Origin: Tigriopus japonicus
Lineage: Eukaryota; Arthropoda; Copepoda; Harpacticoida; Harpacticidae
Reading direction: 5' to 3'
Length of the DNA: 64,000 nt
NCBI GenBank assembly: GCA_010645155.1
Contig: JAAGOF010000288.1
Span: 288,386-352,385, forward strand
The notes below the pieces were generated by a model. That model did no database searches. It saw nothing but the letters and a program-made list of their open reading frames with translations, and was not told the origin of the DNA. Position numbers and translations under genes: made by a program. Position 1 is the stretch's first letter. Each line of letters opens with the position of its first letter. Positions 45,701-57,700 of the stretch are shown here, piece by piece.

Positions 45701-48700
45701 AACAAGAGCAAAGTATGATGAATCAAGTAACTAGACACCCTTGGTGCTGGATGAATGAAGTGTGTTCAAAAAAAATCTCCAATGACTGTACTGGAGTGAC
45801 ATTTCTCTGTTAGCTCTCAAGTTGTGACCAGTGTTGCCATTTACAGTGACTTGTTGCAATTGTTGCAAATCTAGTGGTTTGAGACCTCTTTTCCGACATG
45901 ATTATGGTATTTGCGATTTGTCGCTAAACCCTCAAATCTAGAACTTGGGACCAAAATTTTGCTGTAAAAAATTGATTTAATTTGACATTTTTAAGTATTC
46001 TTGAAACCTGTTTTGGTAAAAGGTACAAAATCTGATGGCTCAATTTCAGTTTTGGCCCAAAACGCCATACTTGGTGAGAAATAATGTTTCATTTTGTGGC
46101 GGAAAGTGGCCAAAGGCCTCAAGATTGGGCCAAAAGTGGCTGATAGGCTTTTCTAGGACCTGGCAATGCTGCCAGAGAAGTTTTTAACCAAAACTAAGTT
46201 TGTTGTCAAATTTGGTACCATAACAAATAACGATATAGGTGCTATTGTCAACGCAAGTCGATTTTTTGGCTGTGTTGATATCACAATTGTGGGTGTCACC
46301 CGTCCCAAGTACAGGCTGTATTCTAATTTGTAATTACTGACTAATTTTCATATCAGGGTTACTTAAATCAGGTATTCTTGATCTAGCATGTTTTTTTCTT
46401 TTTCTTTTCACATAAAAACCTCACATTCTCAAAACCTGTAGAATCTTGCAATTCAAGGCGTGGATTGCATTGCATGTTAACACTAATGTGACCCTCTGTC
46501 TATGTACACAGTAAGCTCTTTTACCTTTTATGCATAGCTTACTGATGTTTGGCGTTTCTTTTTTCATTTCATTGTTTTTACATGATTTTGTATCATTTGC
46601 ATTTACTTCAAACAGAACAAAATTGATTTTGTTTGTCACAACAGTGATAAGAAATTCATAAGTTTGAGGGCTTCCCTTTCCCCTTTTTGTTGGTCTGAAA
46701 TTGATCACTCTGAATTGATCAATTACAGCAATTACTAGTGACGTCATCATTTTTGGCGGGAAAAAAAGTTCGGAAGACCTGTGTTTCTGATGAACGTGAG
46801 AAGTAACTAAAACGAAGGTTTAGGCCTGGTGATTGCAACAATGCCTTTTTTATCTGCACAAATTGAAGTTGAAATAGCAAATCTTGACAATGTATTTGCA
46901 AAAAAGTATGTTTTGTTGCTTTTATCTAAAATTTCTCTACATAAGTTGAGAGGGTTCTTCCGAACTTTGAAATTAGGAATGCCCGACTTTGAATAACAAG
47001 ATGGCCAGAGGAGATCGGTTCCTGGGGCAACTAAACCTAAAAGCAAATAATTTGTTTAATTGAAGGCTTCTAATTTCTCCATTTGTTTTTAAATTACTTT
47101 GCAATACTTCTCAAGATACATTAACCATGCCATTGCTCAGAAATGCAACATTTTTCGAAAATCTGAGCCTTAAAAACCGAGATTTTTTGGGCAAGCCTAC
47201 ACTGCTAACGGCAGTTAGAGACGGCAGCAGGTCCGTAAAATGATACGGTACTCACTCCCATGGAATCTTCTCCTTTCCTTTTTTCTCTTTCCTCATATTT
47301 TGAGGGTGACTAATTTTGAAACTGAAGTTGATATTTTAAATCTGTTTTAACTTCTCACAGTGTTCTCATTCAAGACCAATCTCAAAACCTGCTTAAGTAC
47401 ATTTTTCAGGGACATCATAATAACAAGCATTTGAATTGTGAACTTCTTAATATTATAATTATTATTATAATCTCTCTTTTTGTAAAGCCTATACTAACAT
47501 ACACACAATTGTGTCTAGTGGCTGGAAATAAACTAAACTAAACTTCAAAATAAGGCAAAAGATCATGACTTTCTTAAAAGCTAAAACTATTTCTTCACAC
47601 AATATTGTACCATTTCCAGATGAGTCCTACCAATTTCAAATCATTGGGGATGCATGAGAGGCATCCAAACTTATCGAAGTGAAGGGTAGTTTTAAGGAAT
47701 TTCTCCACACCTGCGTTCCAGATGTTTTGATTTAAGTCACCTGAGGTCGCTTTTTGCGACAGTGTATACGTCTGTTGTCCTATGCTTTTTCATCGTTTTT
47801 TCACGTGACGTTGGGATTCGGTTGAGAACCTTTACAATTCAATAATGGACAAACATTGAGATTAAGCCCATTTTTGCAAAATGTTTCAATGAGTAGTTCC
47901 AATTTTAACCGTATGTTAGAGAATTGAAGGCCTCCGTTTAACCAAGCACATTCTCGAATTTAGTTGACTTTCAAGGATGTTTTCTTTTTTCTGTGCCAAG
48001 GATCTTGACTTCTTTCCGTCAAGCCAGAAAGGAAGTCTTTCCATCATGTTCCTCCCATCTTTATATTGCCAGAGGGCAAATATCAATCGATTCCAAACTC
48101 GTATATGATTTCCCGAGCAAACTCCGACACGAAACCAACTCGATCACGATCATTTCATGTTCCAAAAGGCATTGCTAGGCTGAAGGTTGTGAGTACTTTA
48201 TCACGAGAGCTTCTCGTTTTGTGACCCAATTATTCAGTAGGTCCAATCTGGCAAATGTCAAATCATTTGCTGATCTCTTGTGGCAATTAGAGTGGAAAGA
48301 AACCTCATGCATATTTGGACTAAGACCATGAAAATGATGAAACGTTATTAGCGCGTGAGGATTGGAAATATGTAGATTACATTATACATTCAAATCAGCC
48401 TTTTTTGGTTCAAAATGTATTATCCGCCTTTGTTTTGATCAACTTATTGTAGTGTGTCACTCAAGTCTCAGCCTCTGAATTAAAAAAGAGGACGAGGCAG
48501 ACGCGTTATCTTTGAGATTGATAAACTTCCTGAGGTACATTTAAAAAGTGGGATTTTATAAATATAGTTTTAAATCCCTTGAATCAGATTATCTTATTAC
48601 CAACACTAAATGCCAGATTTGATTATTACCTGATAGTGCATTTTGTTCCAAAGACACGTCAACATTTTTGAAATCTTTAGGAACTAAAAATTGGAGGCAA

Positions 48701-51700
48701 ATCTCATTAAGTTGATGTTTGTTTGAGACAGCAATTTGAAATTTAAAAAGGCCTTGGTTTCCTTTTGACACCCCTTTGATGAACGTACGTATTGTTTTAA
48801 GTATCTTGAAGAGGTTTAACTTTGGAGATTTAGTCTCCATCTTCTCTTTCAAGTGGCTTTCAAGCCTCTCAAACACGTCAATATGGGAGCGGACAAAACC
48901 AGTTTTAAAGCATGGACGCAATCTTTTCTTCTTGGAGTATTTTTTGCTCGGCTTTCGTGTCGTATGACAAGCAAAGCACAATGGCTGTGAAAATAGTTTC
49001 CTTTCTTCTTGAGCATGAAAGAATAATGGCATATTTTGTTTGGTTTTGGATGTACTTTGCATGCTTGGAAGCTTGTTGTTCTCTTCATTTGTTGTACAAA
49101 GGTGACCAGTAAATTACATACTACCGTTGGAAAGTTACCAAACCCCCAAATCAAGTTCTTGATATACATAGATTTCTGAATACGACTTTTCCGACCTCGT
49201 GATGAGTTTAATAAAACCGATTTATGATCAATTTCTAAGTCACTTTACTTTGTAACGTTCTACCAATCCGACTTCCAGTAGTTTTGAAATCTATGACCTA
49301 GAAAACAATATTCAAGAGTTGGAAAATCTAATCGAGTGCCGTTAATAATTTGAATTATTAAAAAAATAATTATCAAAAACGATGGGAGACTTAATATCAA
49401 GCCAGGATTTCTCCATATTATTTGTTGAGTAATAATGAGTCTCAAAACCTAACAATTATATTATTATCGTTGAAATTGAAATTTGGATCAAATCCCACTA
49501 TGTAAACTGAGATTGCAAAAAAGGCGACAGATTCGTACTTTATAGAAATCAAACAATGTTTTGGAATTAAATAACTGAATTGGACCTCCGATATTGAGAA
49601 AACCTTTTTAGGATTTTGCAAATATGATCAAATTATCGAATAACCTAAAATCAAAAGGTTTTGCCCCTGAGAATCGTTGATTGTTCTTGCAGTTCTTCTT
49701 CTTTAACTTTAACTTGTGTCTTACTGAACATAAGCCAACTAATTTTTTTTTGTTTTTGCTTCTTCATTGTTCTCTTGATTAATAAATCAATTTAAAATCA
49801 TGGATGTGATCATTTTCAAAACCATCTTCGGCGGATAACTTGCCAATCTCTTGTTCCATAGCTTTATCTAATTCAAAATAATTTTACCCAATACATAACT
49901 TTTCATCTCTGCACTCACTTGACATCGATGTTGAATAAAGCAACTAATTTATGGAGGAAAAACAAGTGGATGACCGTGTTTGGACTCACAATGTCATTTT
50001 CACTTCATTTTCCCCTTAAAAAATCTGAAGAGGGACACGAATTCCTGTTGGGCCCTAAACAGGTTTACGGTCCTTTTTCCCACGGGAAATTAAATGTGAT
50101 AAATGGGATGAATTTTGTGTCGTAGGTTAAAGAGATTGTTGTGTGCACTTGAGCCCGTAGGTTCTACAGTTCAAGAGAAATTGAATGACATCATTTTAAG
50201 GTCCGGAAGGTCGGTGCTTCTCCCGTGAAAAGTAATTGAAAAACATGGACTTTCACGTTCCAAGGATTAGAATCTTCATCACGGAGGCTTAAGAGGTCAT
50301 ATTTTTGGGCTTCAAAAAAAGTTAGCCCAGATTAGAAACTTAGAGACAGACCCATGAACGTTCTTTGTCAGTCAAACTTCATTAAGATTTCTGAAACTTC
50401 ATTTGACACAAGAATAGAACGCCAAAACCGTAAGGGGTCATAATTAGGGATGGGTCGGGCCAATATTTTCGGTTCCGAATCGAAATTAAAACTTTGAATC
50501 AGATCCGATTCATATATGTTGACAAAACCTAATCTTGACAAAAGTGATCATATTTTCCAAGATGTGGGGAGACTTGGACTGGATAACCGTTACGTACAAC
50601 TCGAGTTAGATTTGGCTACCCTCTCACTCAACTTCTTGTTCGATGCAATGGCAAAGAACGTTTGGCATTCCTCAGTCTTGACTGGGTCTAACTTTTGGGT
50701 CTCTCCCTTGATGGTGAACTTCGTGAAGGTCACAGAGATGTGTGGTGATGCCTTGACCTTTGATTGAAATTCGTCCAATGGCTCATGCTCAAGGAGATTG
50801 GAATTGAAAAAGAGCTAGATTTGCCAAGATCTTCATGGACAGCCTTATGGATGGTCTTGGTTGGCACGTTGCAACTCCTGGTTAAGGTGGTCATGAGCGT
50901 GCTTAGGTTGGCCTTAAAGAACATTTCAGTCCTTTCATGACCTTAAGGGTCCTCTTGGTCAGTTCTCTTATCTGTCTGTCTTTTGACATGCTTGTTCTAG
51001 TTTTTGACATTTACAACACGGTTCAGGGTGGTTTTGAAGAGCTTGGCTAACCTACAAAAGCTCAGGTGAAAGAAGCGTCGTCAGAACACTACCGACGGTG
51101 GCTTTATCATGAATCTTTAAAAAAAAGCCAAACACACCAGGAAGTACAAGAGAAAAAAATACAGCATATAGGAGCCTTTGACCAACAAGAATCCATGGAA
51201 GGGCTTGCATCCATCTTATTTTATGATCCAATGACTGGATCAATCTTTACTGGCATGATCTATGTAAATTGATTGCTAAACCGACTTTCTTAAGAACTTG
51301 AACTTCCTGATTGATGGTGGCGACAACAACGGCAAACATTTGAAGCTTCAAAAAAGCCAAACAACTTGACTGTGTCGACGCTTCTTTCCCATGAGCTTCT
51401 TTAGGCTAACCTTGCTATCTCAGTTGGCCAATTCCTGGCGTCACAAAGAACGGCAATGGCGCACTTCCTCCTATTCTTTTGACCAAATGATGCTGAAGGG
51501 TCAGTTAATGAGATACACTCAAATTTAAAAGAAGGTATTATTAGTTTGACAAAATATTGAATTGAATTTTGTCTCAATTCATCGGCAAACTCATGTAGAG
51601 GCTTACAGATTGATTTTGAAGTAGCTTAGCGATGTTTATTTTTTTTCTAAGGCTTGTTGACTGGGTTAACCAACTACGGAAAGCCGAGTTGTTATGAAAT

Positions 51701-54700
51701 TATGAAAGCTCATCAAAATAAAGCAATATTTGTCAAAGTTATTACTATCTTATTTGGCTTTTGGTAATAAAATTTCTAGTCAAAAGGTTACGAGATTTTA
51801 AAACACCACCAATCGGTACGAACGCCTTATTAAGAAATGCTTGTTCTGATCCAAGGTTTTCGGTTCCAACTATGATAAAATTTCTATTTAAAGAAATTTT
51901 CAAATTAAGCTTATACTTAGGATAGTTTGGCAGGAGTTACTGTACGTTTTTAGAATAAATAGAATAAAACTCGATCGAACTAGTTGAATGTTCCATATGC
52001 TCCCCACCAACTCGCAAAACAAATATTTTCAATTTATTGAATGTATAGATGGATTTAAAACAAAAATATCTGCAATCTTTCCATGAATGAAAAGGTTTTA
52101 ACTCTCAAAATCCCGAATAAAAGCGATATTTGCAATTGGCAAAATATTCAAGCTTCTTTCCCGTTAATTTATTGGTCTTCGATTGTTTCAGAACACTTTT
52201 TGTAGCTGCTCGCTCAAGGGAAAATATTGCCATAAAATCCTTTTTTTCTTGGTCGTTGTGGGCAGTGGAAGCTCCATTTTTCCTACATCGTTCCCGCATC
52301 CCATTTACATAACCAAAGCACTTGGCTTTTCTATGGCATGCAAATTTATGCGCTGCTTACTGAACATTCATTTATTGGAATAACGTGGAACATGGGCTCA
52401 ACTTGCCACATTCCATTCGTGACTTGTTCAAAATCGATTCCTTTCAAAGCAATGAAGAAATCATAATGAAGATCATGTTTCAGAGCATGATAATCACAAG
52501 ACCCATATTACCATGTGGGATGTGTCCTAATGGGATCGGAAACTAATAATCCTGTCCAAAGTTCAGAAAGGTTCCATTCATCCCACCAAAGTCCTTGGGG
52601 GGAAAAGGAATTTTTATGGGAAGCCATTAGGCTGGCCAAATGTTTTTTTTTTTTCGAACCAATGAATGCACCAAACATTCTTCCAGACTGAACTTTCAGC
52701 AAAAGTTCACCTTCAAATTAGTGGGAAAGACAGTTTTTTGACTTAAATCCAGACACCCATTTCCATTCTTGTGGCTTGATGGGACCCGACGAAAAAGCGT
52801 TCAAGCGAAAGAAAAACTTGAGCCAATTCCAATTTTGGGATCTGCATAGTGATTGAATAAAATCAGACGAGAACACTCATAGAGTAGTGACAATGACGTC
52901 TTGGGGTTTAGTTCAATAAAGTATACGAAAAAAATCGCGTCAAAAGTAATTCGTGTTTTGTAAATGAAAAGCAAAAAAAAGAAGCATCCCTTTATCTTCC
53001 AAACCTTTTATGGATGTTGTGATACACATTATGACGTCACAACTGTCTGTTCTATCTTACTGCGAGCTACAGATGCCTTTCTTTGTATCTTTGATTAAAT
53101 ATTATGGATAATGAGGGCTTAGCAAAGTTGCGAGAACAGTTAGAGCGAGCGAAAGTACAAAATTAGAAAGGAACCTTTCTGTCTGTGAGTTCAGAAAGTT
53201 ATGATTATGCAGGGAGACCTTTAGGTATCCTTGGATCATGCCAGTGCAAGGATAACTTTATCCTGGCCAGTGTCAGAAGAGTAGTGTTTGAACTTTCGAA
53301 TCCTTGGAGGATCGAGCTTTTCACATATATTTTAAAAGAATGAAATTTTGATATATTTGACATGGCCATAGTGTTCTTAGCAGGGTTGGTTTAATCCCGT
53401 CCAAGAAAATCCAGTCCCTGGGATCCGGGCTTTTCCGGGATTTTTGGATATATAGAAATCAAATAAATAGAAATAAGAAATATATAGAAAGCTTTCAAAT
53501 TTTAGAAAATTCCGCTTTAAGTTAAAAAATCGCGCCCCGTTTTCTCGTGAAAAAATATCTTTTTGGTAAAATTGTAGAAAATTCCGTTTATCCCATTTTC
53601 CGAGACAGAAAATCTCGTCCCGGGATCCCGTAAATCTTTTGACCAACCCTGCTTCTTAGGGAACCGGGTCGTGGTTAGGTACAATTGATGTTAATGAGTC
53701 TAAGAGTCCGATAGAACTACATCGAATATATCTACTAATTAACTGATCACTGGAGTGAGGAAAAAGTTGAAAAAAATGCAAAAGGAAGTTCAAGTGATAA
53801 ATATGGCAAAAAATGGTTTTAAGCTATAAATGGCAAAAAAAAGACTTCTTTCTTCTCAATTTGCTTCATTCTCTCTACAAGACGTTGATATCTACGACCT
53901 GAAGAAAAAATGAGAGAGTTTTAGGAGTTTTCAGTACAAACTTTTTCATCCTAGCTTTACTTATCACTCGTAGGCCTCGCAAAAATATTTTCTTTTGCTG
54001 TGAAGCAGAAATTCCAGACGTTTCAAAAAGCAACGTCAGCTGACCATCACGCTTGAAAGCCATCAGCTGACACTACTCTGTGAAACGTCTGGGATTTCTG
54101 CTACACAACAAAACAAAATATTTTCCGAGCCATACAGTGAGTTATCAGTCACTATTTATTATTTTTCAAAAGCTAGGACCTCCAGTTAAGAGTGGGTAGT
54201 AAAAATATAGATAAAAGCAGAATTTTTACCATGTTGGATCTAAAGATTCAAGACAAATGAACACAGTTTAAATGAGTTAGGGAAAGATTTAAAAACCAAT
54301 AGGGAAAATTTAGAAAATGATCAAATTTCGAGGAGACATAGCCTTGCATGAATTTGTGGGTCCGTTCAAAAGTGTGCCGTACCTCTAGAGAGCCTTCAAA
54401 AAGTTCATTCGAAGAAGTGAGAACTAGTAGCTCAAGTGGAAAAAGGCCGCAAACAAATTCAAAGCAGGCCATTTGGTATTCTGCTCAGTAACTCTTTGAA
54501 ATGGGTACAACTAGAAACTATTCGCCCATTCGTGATCAAACCGACCATGTTAATTCAGAAGACTTGTCTTCATTCAAACTTTTGTGGTATTCAATGTGTT
54601 CAAAAACAAGTTTCCAATGTCTAAGCTTAAGACCAACGATAATTTTTTCCTCAAGAGGTTCTCAGAATGAACGTCTAGTAGAAAGTCAAAAATGCCAATG

Positions 54701-57700
54701 ACGTCAAAGAAAAAGGGATGAAATGGTCCAAAAGGCACGAAACGAGATCTGATTCTTTTGGTGTTTTGATTGTCTAAAGGGCCTTCGGAAATGTATTTTT
54801 AGCGGTCGCCATCCATTTTCCGGGCGTTGCAGAGATCAAGCTCATTCGAAGAAATTCCACGGAATACACTTAGAGAAACATTGTGGGATGTACGTTGGGG
54901 ATCTTTTTTCCAAAAAAAGTGTTAATTTGTTTCGGATTTAAGGCACAGTATGTCTCTGCACAATAAGGAGATGTAAAAGGATGCGATGTGAGTATCCGGT
55001 TCTAAAGATGTTTTCAGACACGGTATCGCTTTACTTAGCACATGAAATCTTAAGGAAGGCAAGAAAGTACAAATGTAATGAAATGTTTTGTCGACATTTT
55101 TTTTCCTTCGAGTGTTCAAACAGTTCAAAATATGTTCAGCTAGGATTAAAGGACATTATTGTCAAGTGTTGTGTAGTGTTTGGAGGGGGGGGGAGGATTT
55201 TTTTGTACCGCTACAAGGAATGGGATTCCCTGTAACGAGAGTTAATGATAAATATAGTTTATATAATTAAAGTTTATACGAAATTTGATCTACCCATGAG
55301 ATATCAAAATTTGTTCAATCCTGCCTGCTCTTCCACTTTGAAGGAATAACTTCAGAAAAATGGAAACCCAGTCAATGATATAACACACAACATTAGGACC
55401 TAATTAAAGCAAATTACTTGCCCTTTTCAGGACAAAAAAATATTTCCGTTCTGTCGAATCAGTGTATTCATTTGGAGGGCGTTGTCTTAATAACAGATTT
55501 GGAAGTGGATCCGTTCATTTTTTTGCCGATTTTCCATAATACCCCAGAGACTTGAGGAGACACGATTCATTTCAGATCTCTTCCTTTCATGTAATGTAAG
55601 TCTTTACAGTTTAGCCCTTGGATGGTTCGCTTTACTCAAATCCCTCGCTGTTTTGTACGTACATCCATTTGATCTTGTTCCTTTTTGGTTCTAATCTCAA
55701 AGTCCCTTTTTCAGACTCTCATGTAGTAGCATTCATTCCAAAAGAAAAATGTCCTCTAGTCTCAACATTATAACGAATGATGAAGTGGCATTTTCTACAC
55801 CTTGACCTCTTGTAAATAAACATTGCAATTGACCAAAACTACCTCCGTCCGTTTGGTTTGTGGTCCATGGTCAAAGGCTAAGCCTTCTTTTCCAAGGTCC
55901 TTGTTCCGGTTCCAACTTCCAAAGCCCCTTTTGAAAACACATTGGAGGCGTATCCAAGGGGGTTTGGAGGTGTTTGGATGGATGGATTTTCAAGAGCCCA
56001 AAATAGTGGTAGACCGGAAAGGCCCTACCCGAAACACAATATATTTTGCTTGAATTTAGAGAATAGAGATAAATGCTATAAATGCTTATTCCTCTGGTGA
56101 TGCAAAGCGGCAAAATTAAGAAAGGACTCGAATTGTTTTGACTTTTTTTTCAAACCGCTGCCCATCACTAATCCAAAGAAATAAGAATACAAATGTGCAT
56201 AGGCGTAGGAGGTGTGGTTTATTTGGGGGGGCAACACCAAATTTGCCCGAATTTCACAAACATTTGATAGCTTTGCTGATAAGTCAGAAGAACATTTTGT
56301 CCCTTCCCTTTCGCCTGCCAAATACACCCGAATGCCCGAATATCTCAACTCATTTGCCCGAATTTTAGCAGTCTCCGGAGGCCAGGGGGGGCAGTTGCCC
56401 CCCCTGGCCCCATGCCTCCTACGCCTATGCAAATGTGGGCTTTCAAAATATCACCGGTGACAACTAGTGCCTTGTTGATAGTCAGGACCAAAGTTTTATT
56501 GTCGACACTTCTTGGCCAATGTTTCACAGACGCTTCATGATATGGGTGAAATTGACTTTGCGTTAACTATTTGAGGGCAAGTATCATAACAAAGCGAAAA
56601 ACTATACGAACAGCTCGCAAAAACTTACGGTTCGTGTTCCTTGCTCTCAAAAAACTCATTTCATCAAGCTCTTTTTGTTCTACGATTGAGATATTGATGT
56701 GTTTCGAGTAGGATTTTTGGCAGAGTTTTGCCATTTTGGTTTTTAGGGTCAAAAATCTGACCACAACTAAACTGTTCAGTACGCAATGGACCTTACCTGC
56801 CATAAAATATGGCAGCACTGCCAACTCGCAATCCCTTTTTATAACTATCGATGAAACTCGAAATCGAACTAGTTCGAGTGTTGCCAAATTGGTCTCTGTG
56901 TAGGTCTTTTTAAAAGTTCAACACAACCTGCCCCTAACAACGATAAATGTCAGAGTCAAAACTGGCAGCCCTCCTGGTTCAAAACACATCACTAGATTGA
57001 AACGAGGTCAAGTAACAACCATAGATCGTTTATTAAACACTAGATAGTGTCCAAGCTTTAGTCAGGCAGATTTGGCAAAGCGGGCGGAATGCGTTGAATT
57101 TGTGAGGAAAATGTCGCCCTCACAACTATTGAGAGGACAGTTAGTATGACCAAACATGTGAATCAAGGCCAACTTTTAAAAACTCGTTCTTGAAGCAACA
57201 AGCTAGTTTTTGTCCATATATGTATTGGATTAACCCTACATAACGCAAAAGCTTAAATTTGTGTTCTTCCTATCAGTGACTTATTCAATGTTTTGGCAAA
57301 AAAGTTCAAAGTTGTAGTATTCAACAATGATGTGTTTTGAGTAGGATTTTTGGCAGAGTTTTGCCATTTTGGTTTTTAGGGTCAAAAATCTGACCACAAC
57401 TAAACTTTTCAACAGGCAATAGACCTTATCTACCATAAAATATGGCAGCACTACCAACTCGAAATCCATTTCTATAACTATCGATGGAACTCGAAATCGA
57501 ACTAGTTCGAGTGCTACCAAATTGGTCCCAGTTTAGGTCTTTTCAAAAAGTTCAATACAACCTGCCCTTATTAACAGTGATATACTTCGGAGTCAAAACT
57601 GGCAGCACTCCTGGTTCGAAACACATCCCTAGTATTCAAATCCAAGGCATGGTCACCTAGTGACGTCTTGGTACTTTCAAGAAAGTGACCACTATCAATG

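Noticed and set aside
48589..49062. Minus-strand frame of 157 codons as a gene
   Set aside because: No recognisable domain, no splice or promoter support, and it lies in the proposed transposon-rich intron; a chance frame is more likely.
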